From positions 1-7,525 of the forward strand of contig CALPLN020000090.1 in NCBI GenBank assembly GCA_943324415.2: 7,525 nucleotides of DNA, in the 5' to 3' direction. Below the pieces are notes generated by a model that did no database searches, was not told the origin of the DNA, and was given only the letters and a program-made list of their open reading frames with translations. Source of the DNA: Sediminibacterium ginsengisoli (lineage in GTDB: Bacteria; Bacteroidota; Bacteroidia; Chitinophagales; Chitinophagaceae). The stretch's first letter is position 1. Each line of letters opens with the position of its first letter. Below are positions 1 to 7,006 of this stretch, piece after piece. The position numbers were made by a program, and so were the translations under genes.

Positions 1-358
1 AAATGAAGCCAAAAACAGGAGGTTGCGTGATCCCAGTTGAAGAAACTTTATTAGAGCTCACTTCTAAATCATCGGTCTGCCAAACCTCAGGACCAGGAAA
101 ATAATTATCGTTTAATTTATGAAAGGCAATATGTGGCAACATGCCATTACTCCATTGGCTATCAAACATCGAATTCACCTCTTGCATTGCCCTGTCTTGA
201 TTCATGTATGTTAGCGCTAAAGCAATAAATCCAGCATCCCAATTCCATTGAAATGGATATAATCTTGCACTAGGAATAGTGTATCCATCACGCCAGTTAT
301 TATTTAAAATATCTTTTAAATCCTGAATTGAGGTCTTCTTCGTTATTTCTTCAATCAT
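1..358 (-). CDS. GH63 / mannosylglycerate-hydrolase-like glycosidase, N-terminal part (runs off left edge)
   Basis: Only the first 119 residues lie in the window; the frame is open to position 2 and the rest is beyond the left edge. The ATG at 358 follows the TAA of the upstream glycosidase by a single base (TAACATG on the minus strand), so translational coupling is likely. The protein starts MIEEITKK, with no signal peptide, so a cytoplasmic enzyme is expected. From residue 21 it aligns without gaps to residues 14-112 of the neighbouring glycosidase, with 57 of 99 positions identical by hand count. Shared blocks include NWRDGYT, LYPFQWNWDAGF, NGMLPH, NYFPGP and TGITQ. QWNWDAGF is the substrate-pocket segment near the N-terminus of the (alpha/alpha)6 barrel in this family. 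The catalytic residues would be outside the window, so activity cannot be judged. A tandem duplicate with a related but possibly shifted substrate is the best reading. Confidence 0.88.
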   Translation of the reverse strand, partial: MIEEITKKTSIQDLKDILNNNWRDGYTIPSARLYPFQWNWDAGFIALALTYMNQDRAMQEVNSMFDSQWSNGMLPHIAFHKLNDNYFPGPEVWQTDDLEVSSNKVSSTGITQPPVFGFI

Positions 359-359
359 G

Positions 360-1685
360 TTATAAAAAATTATGGTTCATATTAAAGTCTAAATATATTG
401 CTGCAGTCCAGGAGAAATTTTCTCCGCCAAGACCTTTATGCTGTTGTTGTATCGACCCTGTTGCTTCCGGCATTGGATCAAAATATTCATACATGCCGTA
501 TTGCTCTATTAAATAAATCGTTTGGTCTTTAATTTTATTGGCAAGTAGATCAAACCCGTATCTTTTAAACCCATGGTACAAAAGCCAATTGACATTCGGC
601 CATAATGGGCCTCTCCAATACCTCTTTGAATCAAAATCCTTCGCTTTTGAACTATAGGATGGGCATAAAAACCAATTTTCATCCTGTACAAATTCAAGCT
701 CTAGCTTGTTCGCCAAAGATTGCGCTTGTTCTTGTGATGGGATACCTGCAAATAAAGCCATCATCCCACCAATGATGTCTTTTTTAATTAACTCCTTTGA
801 GTTTAAATCAAAAGGATAATACATCTTGCTATCATTACACCAGAATTTTTCATTAAAATTCTTAACTGATAAGGCTTGCCAATGCATTAACTCTTTTTTA
901 TCAAAACCATATAGATCCGCAATTTTCAATAACGACTCATTAGAGCGTATTAAAAATGAAATGAACATATTTTCTTGTACTAAAAAAGGATAGTCTTTTG
1001 TTATTTCTTTTTCATTAAAAGATTTATCATTTAATAAATCGATCAAATGTATATAACGCTTATAATCCAAGTCTGTCGGCCTCATGGAGCCGTCGATTTT
1101 TTTATTGTCTTTTCTTAAGTCAGCAACCTCTCTCGCATTTGATAGATCCATCCGCTCCCATATTGCATCCCAAATAGGCGCATTGTCTGTAGACTCCCAA
1201 TTGTGAAATAAACAAGGCAACCCTTCTTTTAGTGGATCTCTATTTTCATATAAATAGCGGTGTGCCTGTATGATTTTTGGATAGATCTCGTAGACAAAAT
1301 TATCTATATCAAAGTGGATATCTTTCGCGATTTGCAAAAGGCGCTCTAACATGAATCCAAATACAGGCAATTGTGTAATACCTGTAGTGTTGATATGCTT
1401 AGGCGCATTGTCTGATTTGGTTATATTCCAAACATCAGGACCTGGGAAATAATTTTCATTTGATTCGTGAAAGACAACATGTGGCAACATACCATTCTCC
1501 CATTGCCCTTTAAACATGCTTCTGATTTCTTCGATTGCCCTATTAGGATCTACATACATCCAGCCTAAAGCATGAAAACCTGCATCCCAATTCCACTGGA
1601 AAGGATATAATGACCCGCAAGGAACGGTATACCCATTTCTCCAATTTTCTCTTAATACGGCCTTTGCTTGTTCAATTTTATCCAT
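360..1685 (-). CDS. GH63 / mannosylglycerate-hydrolase-like alpha-glycosidase, cytoplasmic
   Basis: A complete protein of 441 residues, close to the usual length of single-domain mannosylglycerate-hydrolase-like (MGH1-like, GH63-related) enzymes. These are inverting alpha-glycosidases with an (alpha/alpha)6 barrel. Visible motifs are QWNWDAGFHAL (30-40), WESTDNAPIWD (163-173), YWRGPLWPNVNWLLY (356-370), YEYFDP (399-404) and GLGGENFSWTAA (418-429). By family analogy Asp167 would be the general acid and Glu400 the general base; their spacing resembles characterised members, but this is inference. The ATG at 1685 is preferred over an in-frame TTG at 1718 because the TTG lies inside a hairpin and the paralogue downstream starts at the equivalent place. 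No signal peptide is present, so it should be cytoplasmic. Known substrates of relatives include mannosylglycerate, glucosylglycerate and short alpha-glucosides; sequence alone does not choose. It lies 69 bp after the TonB receptor and directly before a tandem paralogue. Confidence 0.9.
   Translation of the reverse strand: MDKIEQAKAVLRENWRNGYTVPCGSLYPFQWNWDAGFHALGWMYVDPNRAIEEIRSMFKGQWENGMLPHVVFHESNENYFPGPDVWNITKSDNAPKHINTTGITQLPVFGFMLERLLQIAKDIHFDIDNFVYEIYPKIIQAHRYLYENRDPLKEGLPCLFHNWESTDNAPIWDAIWERMDLSNAREVADLRKDNKKIDGSMRPTDLDYKRYIHLIDLLNDKSFNEKEITKDYPFLVQENMFISFLIRSNESLLKIADLYGFDKKELMHWQALSVKNFNEKFWCNDSKMYYPFDLNSKELIKKDIIGGMMALFAGIPSQEQAQSLANKLELEFVQDENWFLCPSYSSKAKDFDSKRYWRGPLWPNVNWLLYHGFKRYGFDLLANKIKDQTIYLIEQYGMYEYFDPMPEATGSIQQQHKGLGGENFSWTAAIYLDFNMNHNFL
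1350..1646 (-). repeat. Diverged tandem gene duplication, copy A (copy B is 2-298)
   Basis: This segment codes for residues 14-112 of the complete glycosidase and aligns without gaps to bases 2-298, which code for residues 21-119 of the neighbouring partial gene. By hand count 57 of 99 residues match. Several DNA blocks are also alike, for example around 1582-1612 and 234-264. This is an old paralogous duplication rather than a recent one. Only the 5' third of copy B is visible, so the full length of the duplication is unknown. Confidence 0.85.
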
Positions 1686-1700
1686 AAAAATAAAATAATT

Positions 1701-1724
1701 GTACCCTTGCCTGAGCAAGGGTAC
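1701..1724 (-). terminator. Intercistronic hairpin, possible leaky terminator or mRNA-processing/stability element
   Basis: A perfect 10-bp stem (GTACCCTTGC / GCAAGGGTAC) encloses a 4-base loop and can be extended by A/T pairs after a small internal mismatch. On the minus strand it lies 30 bases after the receptor stop. It is followed by a T-rich but interrupted run, which resembles a weak intrinsic terminator. It also ends 15 bases before the glycosidase ATG, so it could instead set transcript ratios, protect 3' ends or hinder ribosome loading. The structure is seen directly; the role is inferred. Confidence 0.6.
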
Positions 1725-1754
1725 TGATTATTTATTTGCTTAATAAACCAATCT

Positions 1755-4382
1755 TTAGAAAGTAAATGTTACTCTTAAATAATAAGATCTAGGAAGAATA
1801 GGTCTGCCTACAAAGAAATCTCCACTATTTGTTTGTGCATCACCAGCTCTAGGATTTCCTTCAGTGATACCTTCTGAATTAAATACATTGAATACACCAC
1901 CGCTGAATCTTAAGGTAGACTTTGCATCTAAATTAAAGTTATATCCCGCAGTTAATCTTGCAATTGAATACTCATCTAAGGCAACCAAGTTACTCGCGTT
2001 ACCATATCTTTTACCTTGGTAGTTGTTACTAAAACCTAAATCAAAGGTCTTATTTGCATAATACACACCTGCATCATACATGAATCTTGGCTGACGCTCT
2101 ACCCACTTACCCACATTGGTAGGAGTGGTTTCATCCTTCGTATAAGTTGCTTTTTGTGAAGTAACAGAAGTGATGAAATGTAAGTTTTTAGCAAATTCAA
2201 GATCTGCAGTACCTTCAAAACCAGAAGACTTTGTGCTAATAAATTTAGATACTTCTTGGATGGCGCCACCAACATTCAAATACTGAACCAACAAACGATC
2301 ATTTAAAGTGGCAGAGAAATACGCCGCAGTTAAAGTCAATTTAGTGTAGTTTAATTTAAGACCAGTCTCGTATTGATTGATCTTCTCTGGCTGATAAATT
2401 GGATACGCTGGCTTACCGCTATTGTACTTTACACTCAATCCTCTTAATTCAGGGAAGAAATAACCTTTTGAAAAGTTAGCATACGCATTCACATGATCCA
2501 TTACAGGATAACTTGCAGCTAATGCCAATGCCCAATCATTTGTGCTTACATTAAATCTATCAAAAGCGCCAGTTCCAAATGCTACATTGATACCATCTAT
2601 GTTTTTAGCAGTAGCAGTTTTTTCGATGCTGCCATTTGCACTAATTGTTTCAAAACGCATCCCTGCATCAAGTTTCAACTTGCCCACTTGCATTTCGTCA
2701 GAAAAATAGAAAGCTTGCTTCTTACTTGTAATAGTTTTGTTCGTATATCCAGGTACAGACGCTACACCGTTTACAGTGAACTTAGTAGCTACACTACTCG
2801 CATCAGTTGTAGTTAAATTTAACAATCTTGGTTGATCTTTAAATTCACTTAAAAATCTTAATTGCAAATTAAAATCACCTGCTTCTGTTCTTGAACCAAA
2901 AGTACCCATCGTGAAATTATGTTCAATAGCACCAGTCTTAAATTCTTTTGACAAGGTCATTAAAGCAGACATTTCGTTAAGTGGTCTGTTTCTATCTGTG
3001 ATATTATTTTGCATAACCAATGCAGCTGGATTGACAACAGTATTGTCATCTGCATAAGTATACGCACCAGTTACCGCTCCAGTAATTGTTTTTAAGAAAT
3101 TAGCTTGTGTCAATGGATTTCTTCCACTTCCGTCAGTGCCAAAGAAATTAAACTGATGTTGGTACTTAGCTGAACGCACTTTAGCATTTAATCTCCAACC
3201 ATTCTCGAAATCTTTTTGGAAATCAGCCATCACATATCCACCTTTAGTCCATGCTCCGTTTGCAGCTTGACTTTGATATAAACCATTTGGTGTTCTCGCA
3301 GTCAATAAGGTAGCTGATGCTGTTTGTAAACTATAGATTGTTTGTCCATCCCAGCCTGTAGGTCTTGCTCTTTGTCCAGTAAGTGGGTAAGGCAATAAGA
3401 ATTGTGCTTTATCATCAATTAATTGAAAATGTAAAGTGAAGAAACCGTTATTCAATACTTTTCTGATATTACCACGAACTTGATATCCATTAGATGTTAA
3501 TCCTGTTTTGATTGGACCTTCATCATAACGATACGTTCCACTGACATTATAAAACAAAGAATTTTCTGTAATTGCACCACTAGTATTAAAATCAAATCTT
3601 GTTTTTCCTGGAGTTGCAACTTCAGTTTCTAAGATAGTTTTTGATTGATTAGAACCATATTTGCTTGCATAGTTAATAATACCAGCAACTGATCCTGCAC
3701 CATATAGGGTAGAAGAACCCCCTCTTACAAATTCAACATTATTGAATCCTAAGTCATTTCTAAAATACACATCCGGTGCAGATGAGTTTAAACCCATTGT
3801 ACCAACAACAGGCATACCATCAATTTGCAATGGCGTGAATTGATATTGGCCACCAGAAGGAAGACCACGTACAAAAATGTTAGCAGCCACATCTCCACCG
3901 CCACCTTCTGCAGTAATACCTGGAACAACTCTTAAGATATCCGCATTACTGTTAAATCTTAATCCAGCTAATTTCGAAGCGCTGAATGTCGTCACAGAAA
4001 TAGGCATTTCCATTTGACTTCTTCTGCTGTTATTGGCAGTAACGATGATTGAACTTAAAGAGCTCCCTGTTTCTTTCAGAACAACAACAAGGTCCTTAGA
4101 ATTTTCATTCACAGGCAAAGTGACATTGTCATAACCAACAAATGAAAAGACTAAAGATGTTTTACCATCCGCGTTGAGTGATAATGTAAATTTACCGTCA
4201 TCACCAGAAACAATACCTGTTTTACTGTCTTTTACCTTTACAGACGCTCCAGCAATTACCGCACCCTTTGCATCTACTACTTTACCAGTAATAGTTAATT
4301 TTTGGGCGAATAATAATTGAGTTGTAAATAAAGCGAACAAAAGCAGCAAAAAGCTTTTATTCCCAGAAATAATTTTTTTCAT
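1755..4382 (-). CDS. TonB-dependent outer-membrane receptor with N-terminal carboxypeptidase-regulatory-like domain
   Basis: A protein of 875 residues that should import a bound ligand across the outer membrane using TonB energy. Residues 1-26 form a signal peptide (MKKIISGNKS, then a Leu/Phe-rich core) with likely cleavage after LLFA. A CarboxypepD_reg-like beta-sandwich (about 28-103: ITGKVVDAKG, SFVGYDNV) follows. Next come a Ton-box-like stretch SIIVTA near 111-116 and the plug domain (about 120-240; DILRVVPGI, FVRGLPSGG, QIDGMPVVG, VEFVRGGSSTLYGAGSVAGI). The remainder is a 22-strand barrel that ends in the aromatic tail VTFTF. The ATG at 4382 is preferred to an in-frame TTG at 4388. It is shorter than typical SusC proteins (about 1000 residues), and no SusD partner lies beside it. 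Ligand is unknown. Its placement between a LacI regulator and cytoplasmic glycosidases suggests a small glycoside, though siderophore-type ligands are possible for receptors of this size. Confidence 0.93.
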   Translation of the reverse strand: MKKIISGNKSFLLLLFALFTTQLLFAQKLTITGKVVDAKGAVIAGASVKVKDSKTGIVSGDDGKFTLSLNADGKTSLVFSFVGYDNVTLPVNENSKDLVVVLKETGSSLSSIIVTANNSRRSQMEMPISVTTFSASKLAGLRFNSNADILRVVPGITAEGGGGDVAANIFVRGLPSGGQYQFTPLQIDGMPVVGTMGLNSSAPDVYFRNDLGFNNVEFVRGGSSTLYGAGSVAGIINYASKYGSNQSKTILETEVATPGKTRFDFNTSGAITENSLFYNVSGTYRYDEGPIKTGLTSNGYQVRGNIRKVLNNGFFTLHFQLIDDKAQFLLPYPLTGQRARPTGWDGQTIYSLQTASATLLTARTPNGLYQSQAANGAWTKGGYVMADFQKDFENGWRLNAKVRSAKYQHQFNFFGTDGSGRNPLTQANFLKTITGAVTGAYTYADDNTVVNPAALVMQNNITDRNRPLNEMSALMTLSKEFKTGAIEHNFTMGTFGSRTEAGDFNLQLRFLSEFKDQPRLLNLTTTDASSVATKFTVNGVASVPGYTNKTITSKKQAFYFSDEMQVGKLKLDAGMRFETISANGSIEKTATAKNIDGINVAFGTGAFDRFNVSTNDWALALAASYPVMDHVNAYANFSKGYFFPELRGLSVKYNSGKPAYPIYQPEKINQYETGLKLNYTKLTLTAAYFSATLNDRLLVQYLNVGGAIQEVSKFISTKSSGFEGTADLEFAKNLHFITSVTSQKATYTKDETTPTNVGKWVERQPRFMYDAGVYYANKTFDLGFSNNYQGKRYGNASNLVALDEYSIARLTAGYNFNLDAKSTLRFSGGVFNVFNSEGITEGNPRAGDAQTNSGDFFVGRPILPRSYYLRVTFTF

Positions 4383-4385
4383 AAG

Positions 4386-4395
4386 CAAACGTTTG
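4386..4395. promoter_or_regulatory. LacI-type operator candidate just before the receptor start codon
   Basis: CAAACGTTTG is a perfect 10-bp palindrome with the central CpG expected for LacI/PurR-family operators. It resembles the core of the classic PurR box. It lies only 3 bases ahead of the receptor ATG, inside the presumed transcript leader, where a bound repressor could block elongation or cooperate with the larger operator upstream. The palindrome is seen; binding is inferred, and a 10-bp A/T-rich palindrome could arise by chance. Confidence 0.42.
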
Positions 4396-4400
4396 AATTT

Positions 4401-4416
4401 TTTACAATTTTGTAAA
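4401..4416. promoter_or_regulatory. 16-bp dyad (TTTACAA, 2-base centre, TTGTAAA), possible operator
   Basis: Seven-base arms TTTACAA and TTGTAAA flank a TT centre. The arms share the TTTAC/GTAAA half-site of the larger palindrome at 4477-4510 but with two bases inserted and no central CpG. It could be a weaker half-site pair, a site for another regulator, or part of a leader hairpin for the receptor mRNA. A/T-rich composition makes chance a real option. Confidence 0.3.
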
Positions 4417-4476
4417 CCAAAGTTGTAGGATTAGATGATATAAAAATCATGTATTGAAGGTTTAAGTAGATTTCTG

Positions 4477-4510
4477 CCACCGTAATCGTTTACGTAAACG
4501 ATTACGGTGG
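4477..4510. promoter_or_regulatory. Perfect 34-bp palindrome made of two LacI-type boxes, probable operator
   Basis: The left arm CCACCGTAATCGTTTAC (4477-4493) is followed without spacer by its exact reverse complement (4494-4510). Within it are two abutting 12-bp near-palindromes, GTAATCGTTTAC (4482-4493) and GTAAACGATTAC (4494-4505). Each differs at one position from a fully symmetric GTAAACGTTTAC with central CpG, the form known for LacI/GalR-family operators. It sits between the receptor and the lacI gene, 57 bp before the lacI ATG. The most likely ligand is the adjacent LacI protein, controlling both directions. Confidence 0.72.
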
Positions 4511-4546
4511 AAAATAATTTTTATTATACCAAAAACTATGGTATTT

Positions 4547-4554
4547 TAAATTTC
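4547..4554 (+). promoter_or_regulatory. Weak candidate -7 element for lacI
   Basis: TAAATTTC matches the Bacteroidota -7 consensus TAnnTTTG at all but the last base. No clear TTTG element is visible at the right distance upstream, and the start of transcription would fall only a few bases before the lacI ATG at 4567. Treat it as a possibility only. Confidence 0.2.
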
Positions 4555-4566
4555 GAATCAGTGAAT

Positions 4567-5592
4567 ATGTTAAAAAAAAGAACGACGTTAAAGGATATTG
4601 CAGAGAAATTAGGCATTTCTGTTGCAACTGTGTCCAGAGCTTTAAAAGATCATCCGGAGATAAGCCAAAGAATCAAAGACCATGTTGCATTGTTAGTGGA
4701 AAGCATGCATTATCGACCAAATTCCTTTGCTGTGCATTTGAAAAATCAGCATTCGAACATGATTGGTGTGATTATACCTAAAATAGTGCATTTTCATTCT
4801 TCTACTATTCTAAGTGGAATCATTGCAAAAGCGCAGGAATTGAATTACCAGGTACTAATATGTGAATCTGGGAAAGATGCAGAGTCAGAAAGAATCAACA
4901 CAACTGCACTCATTAATACAGGTATAGACGGACTACTTGTCTCTCTGTCAAATAATAACTTTAGTGAAGATTTTTTTGGGGAATTACATGCAGAAGGTTT
5001 CCCAATGGTTTTTTTTGATAAAGTACCTACTACAATTTCAAGTCATAAGGTTTTAACAAATGACTATACTGGTGCATTTTTAGCTACCGAACATTTGATT
5101 AAAAATAATTATCAAAAAATCGCCCATTTCAAAGGTCAAAAAGGCGCTAGGAACACTCAGCCCAGATTCAATGGTTATCTTGCTGCACTCGAAAAATACA
5201 AGCTTCACTATGAACCAAAGTTTGTCATTGAATGTGAAAAATGTACCGAAGAAGAAGGCTTCAATGTAACGATGGCCACAATGCAACAAGACGAAAGGCC
5301 AGATGCTCTATTTTGCGTGAATGATGAAATGGCCATTGGGGCCTTGTCTGCTTTAAGAAAACTAAATATAGAAGTACCAAGTCAAGTAGGCGTTGTAGGA
5401 TTTAGTGATTTAACTGCAGGAAAATACATCACACCATCCCTGACTACTATTGCACAATCTGGTATAGAAATTGGACACAAGGCAGCCGAACTACTTATTA
5501 AAGAAATTCACAACAAATTAAAAAACGACAATGTGTTTCAACAGCATATCATTGAGCCAATTTTAATCATTAGAGATTCCTCAAGTAGATAA
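4567..5592 (+). CDS. LacI/GalR-family transcriptional regulator
   Basis: A cytoplasmic DNA-binding regulator of 341 residues, the normal family length. The helix-turn-helix covers about 7-29 (TLKDIAEKLGISVATVSRAL), and the hinge helix around 51-59 (PNSFAVHLK) has Leu58 in the place of the residue that wedges into the operator's central CpG. The sugar-binding-protein-like effector domain runs from about 65 to the end. It shows MIGVIIP (65-71), Arg200 in the RFNGY motif, NDEMAIGAL (252-260) and GVVGFSDL (275-282). The ATG at 4567 is chosen over GTG 4507 because it places MLKKRTTLKDIA at the usual start and leaves the palindrome non-coding. No Shine-Dalgarno is seen. It is divergent from the receptor and glycosidases, which it probably represses, releasing on a sugar or glycoside; activation is also possible. 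The large palindrome upstream suggests autoregulation. Confidence 0.93.
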   Translation: MLKKRTTLKDIAEKLGISVATVSRALKDHPEISQRIKDHVALLVESMHYRPNSFAVHLKNQHSNMIGVIIPKIVHFHSSTILSGIIAKAQELNYQVLICESGKDAESERINTTALINTGIDGLLVSLSNNNFSEDFFGELHAEGFPMVFFDKVPTTISSHKVLTNDYTGAFLATEHLIKNNYQKIAHFKGQKGARNTQPRFNGYLAALEKYKLHYEPKFVIECEKCTEEEGFNVTMATMQQDERPDALFCVNDEMAIGALSALRKLNIEVPSQVGVVGFSDLTAGKYITPSLTTIAQSGIEIGHKAAELLIKEIHNKLKNDNVFQQHIIEPILIIRDSSSR

Positions 5593-5603
5593 ATTGAACA
5601 AGT

Positions 5604-6995
5604 TTAATGTCTCCTCAGCCACCAATAAACGGGTATACCAGAAGCGATTAATGCAAGCCCCATCAAAGCCTCATAAGGTTGATTGATTAAAGTCATCACA
5701 CAAATGGTGATACAGAAAAATAAAAAAAGAATGGGTACGACTGGATAGCCAATGACCTTATACCCTCTTTCAACCATTGGCGCTTTGATTCTTAAGTAAA
5801 TCAGCCCCACGGCTGTTGCAGCATAAAAGAGGAAGGCTGCAAAAACGAGCATATCGGTTAACTGATCAAAACTTCCAGAAAAAACTAAAAGGATTGCCCA
5901 AAACGCCTGAATAAATAAGGCATTATCAGGGGTGTTGTATTTGGGATGCACGGATACAGCTTGTTTGAAAAAAGTTTTATCCCTTGACATGGCATACAAC
6001 ATTCTAGCTGACATTAAAATACTACTATTGGTAGAATTCATCGTCGTCACTAAGATTAAACAAGCCACTAAGACCATGCCTATATTGCCACTAATTTGTC
6101 CAGCTACTTCTACTGCTGCTATTTTGTTAGGTGAGGCATTTAATTGTATAAAATAATCTATCGGCAGTACGTACAAAAACACAAAATTAATCAATACATA
6201 CACTGCCATTACCCCTAATGTGCCCAAGCCTAAAGCCAATGGCAAATTGCGTTTTGGGTTTTTTATCTCCTCTCCAATAAATGCAATGTTATTCCATCCG
6301 TCATACCCCCAGAAGGCACCTAGACTGGCCAAAAACAACGCTTTCATCAACACCCATCCATTCAATTGGGTCGTTGCGCCCTTTGCTGCAGTAGTCAGAT
6401 TTGCGATGCTACCATTTTGGGAACTAAATCCTACAATTATAAAAAAAGCAATCGCGATCAACATTGAATACGTTAACACACTACTTAATTTTTCAGCAAA
6501 TTGAACGCCCCTGTAATTGAGCATCGTTAGGAGCAAAATCAAAGAAGCAGCCAATAGTTTAATGGATAAATTATCAAATAAATGCAATCCCATAAATGTG
6601 ATATCCAAATCCAATACCGGCAATGGGAATAAGCTATTCAAGGATTGTGCGAAAATATATGCCAAGGCGCTGATTGCCGCTGTTTTGATGACTGTGAAAC
6701 TAGCCCACCCATAAAGAAATGAAAAAAAACGTCCGTAAATTTTTTGAAAATAATTGTATTCGCCGCCAGAATTTGGATACATACTTACTAACTCTGCTGT
6801 ACACAAAGCGCCAGCTAGACTTACAATACCCGCAATGAACCAACAAAGCAAAATCAACCAAGGCGTACCCAGTTCTTGGGCCATTGGTGCAATTTTTTTA
6901 AAGACTCCAGAACCAATAATGACACTAATGACTAAAAAACTTGCTGCCCTTAATCCCAATTTTGGCTGTAAACTATTTGTAGGTAATTCCTGCAC
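5604..6995 (-). CDS. APC-superfamily amino-acid permease (LAT-like)
   Basis: An inner-membrane transporter of 463 residues with about 12 hydrophobic segments, the normal length for this family. Family marks are the unwound TM1 motif GSGVF (28-32), TAELVSMYPNSGGEY (66-80) after TM2, FWGYDGWNN (228-236) in the TM6 region, and the loop EEIKNPKRNLP (242-252) typical of L-type/SteT-like transporters. Family members exchange or import neutral amino acids; the exact substrate is not readable. The start is a GTG at 6995: upstream there is no ATG before an in-frame stop at 7041-7043, and the next Met (residue 38) would remove TM1. It lies 11 bp after a dipeptide epimerase in the same direction, so the two are probably co-transcribed. 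That suggests the permease moves an amino acid or dipeptide linked to that enzyme. No terminator is visible at its end. Confidence 0.92.
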   Translation of the reverse strand: MQELPTNSLQPKLGLRAASFLVISVIIGSGVFKKIAPMAQELGTPWLILLCWFIAGIVSLAGALCTAELVSMYPNSGGEYNYFQKIYGRFFSFLYGWASFTVIKTAAISALAYIFAQSLNSLFPLPVLDLDITFMGLHLFDNLSIKLLAASLILLLTMLNYRGVQFAEKLSSVLTYSMLIAIAFFIIVGFSSQNGSIANLTTAAKGATTQLNGWVLMKALFLASLGAFWGYDGWNNIAFIGEEIKNPKRNLPLALGLGTLGVMAVYVLINFVFLYVLPIDYFIQLNASPNKIAAVEVAGQISGNIGMVLVACLILVTTMNSTNSSILMSARMLYAMSRDKTFFKQAVSVHPKYNTPDNALFIQAFWAILLVFSGSFDQLTDMLVFAAFLFYAATAVGLIYLRIKAPMVERGYKVIGYPVVPILFLFFCITICVMTLINQPYEALMGLALIASGIPVYWWLRRH

Positions 6996-7006
6996 GATAT
7001 CTTTAT

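Larger units (their letters stand above)
4383..4566. promoter_or_regulatory. Divergent intergenic control region between the TonB receptor and lacI
   Basis: This 184-bp stretch separates two divergent genes and must hold both promoters. It contains a 10-bp palindrome (4386-4395), a 16-bp dyad (4401-4416) and a perfect 34-bp palindrome (4477-4510). I find no confident Bacteroidota promoter (TTTG around -33, TAnnTTTG around -7) for the receptor. Sequence in 4417-4470 is A/T-rich and could carry it. No coding sequence is supported here: the lacI frame reads back to a GTG at 4507, but that start lies inside the palindrome. Confidence 0.75.

Noticed and set aside
328..697. Short open frames of about 62 codons on both strands over the end of the glycosidase
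   Set aside because: They overlap the conserved C-terminal coding region of the GH63-like gene and resemble no family.
1686..1718. Extended glycosidase start at TTG 1718
   Set aside because: The TTG is inside the hairpin stem-loop, and the paralogue starts at the position equivalent to the ATG at 1685.
4383..4388. Receptor start at TTG 4388
   Set aside because: An ATG two codons later (4382) begins a standard MKK signal peptide; TTG is rare and adds nothing.
4435..4450. Short inverted repeat ATGAT / ATCAT upstream of the receptor
   Set aside because: Five-base A/T-rich arms are expected by chance in this composition.
4507..4566. Extended lacI start at GTG 4507
   Set aside because: It would add 20 residues not usual before the LacI helix-turn-helix and would begin inside the 34-bp palindrome; the ATG at 4567 gives a standard N-terminus.
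5080..5289. 69-codon minus-strand open frame inside lacI
   Set aside because: It is antisense to the effector domain of a clear LacI protein and has no independent support.
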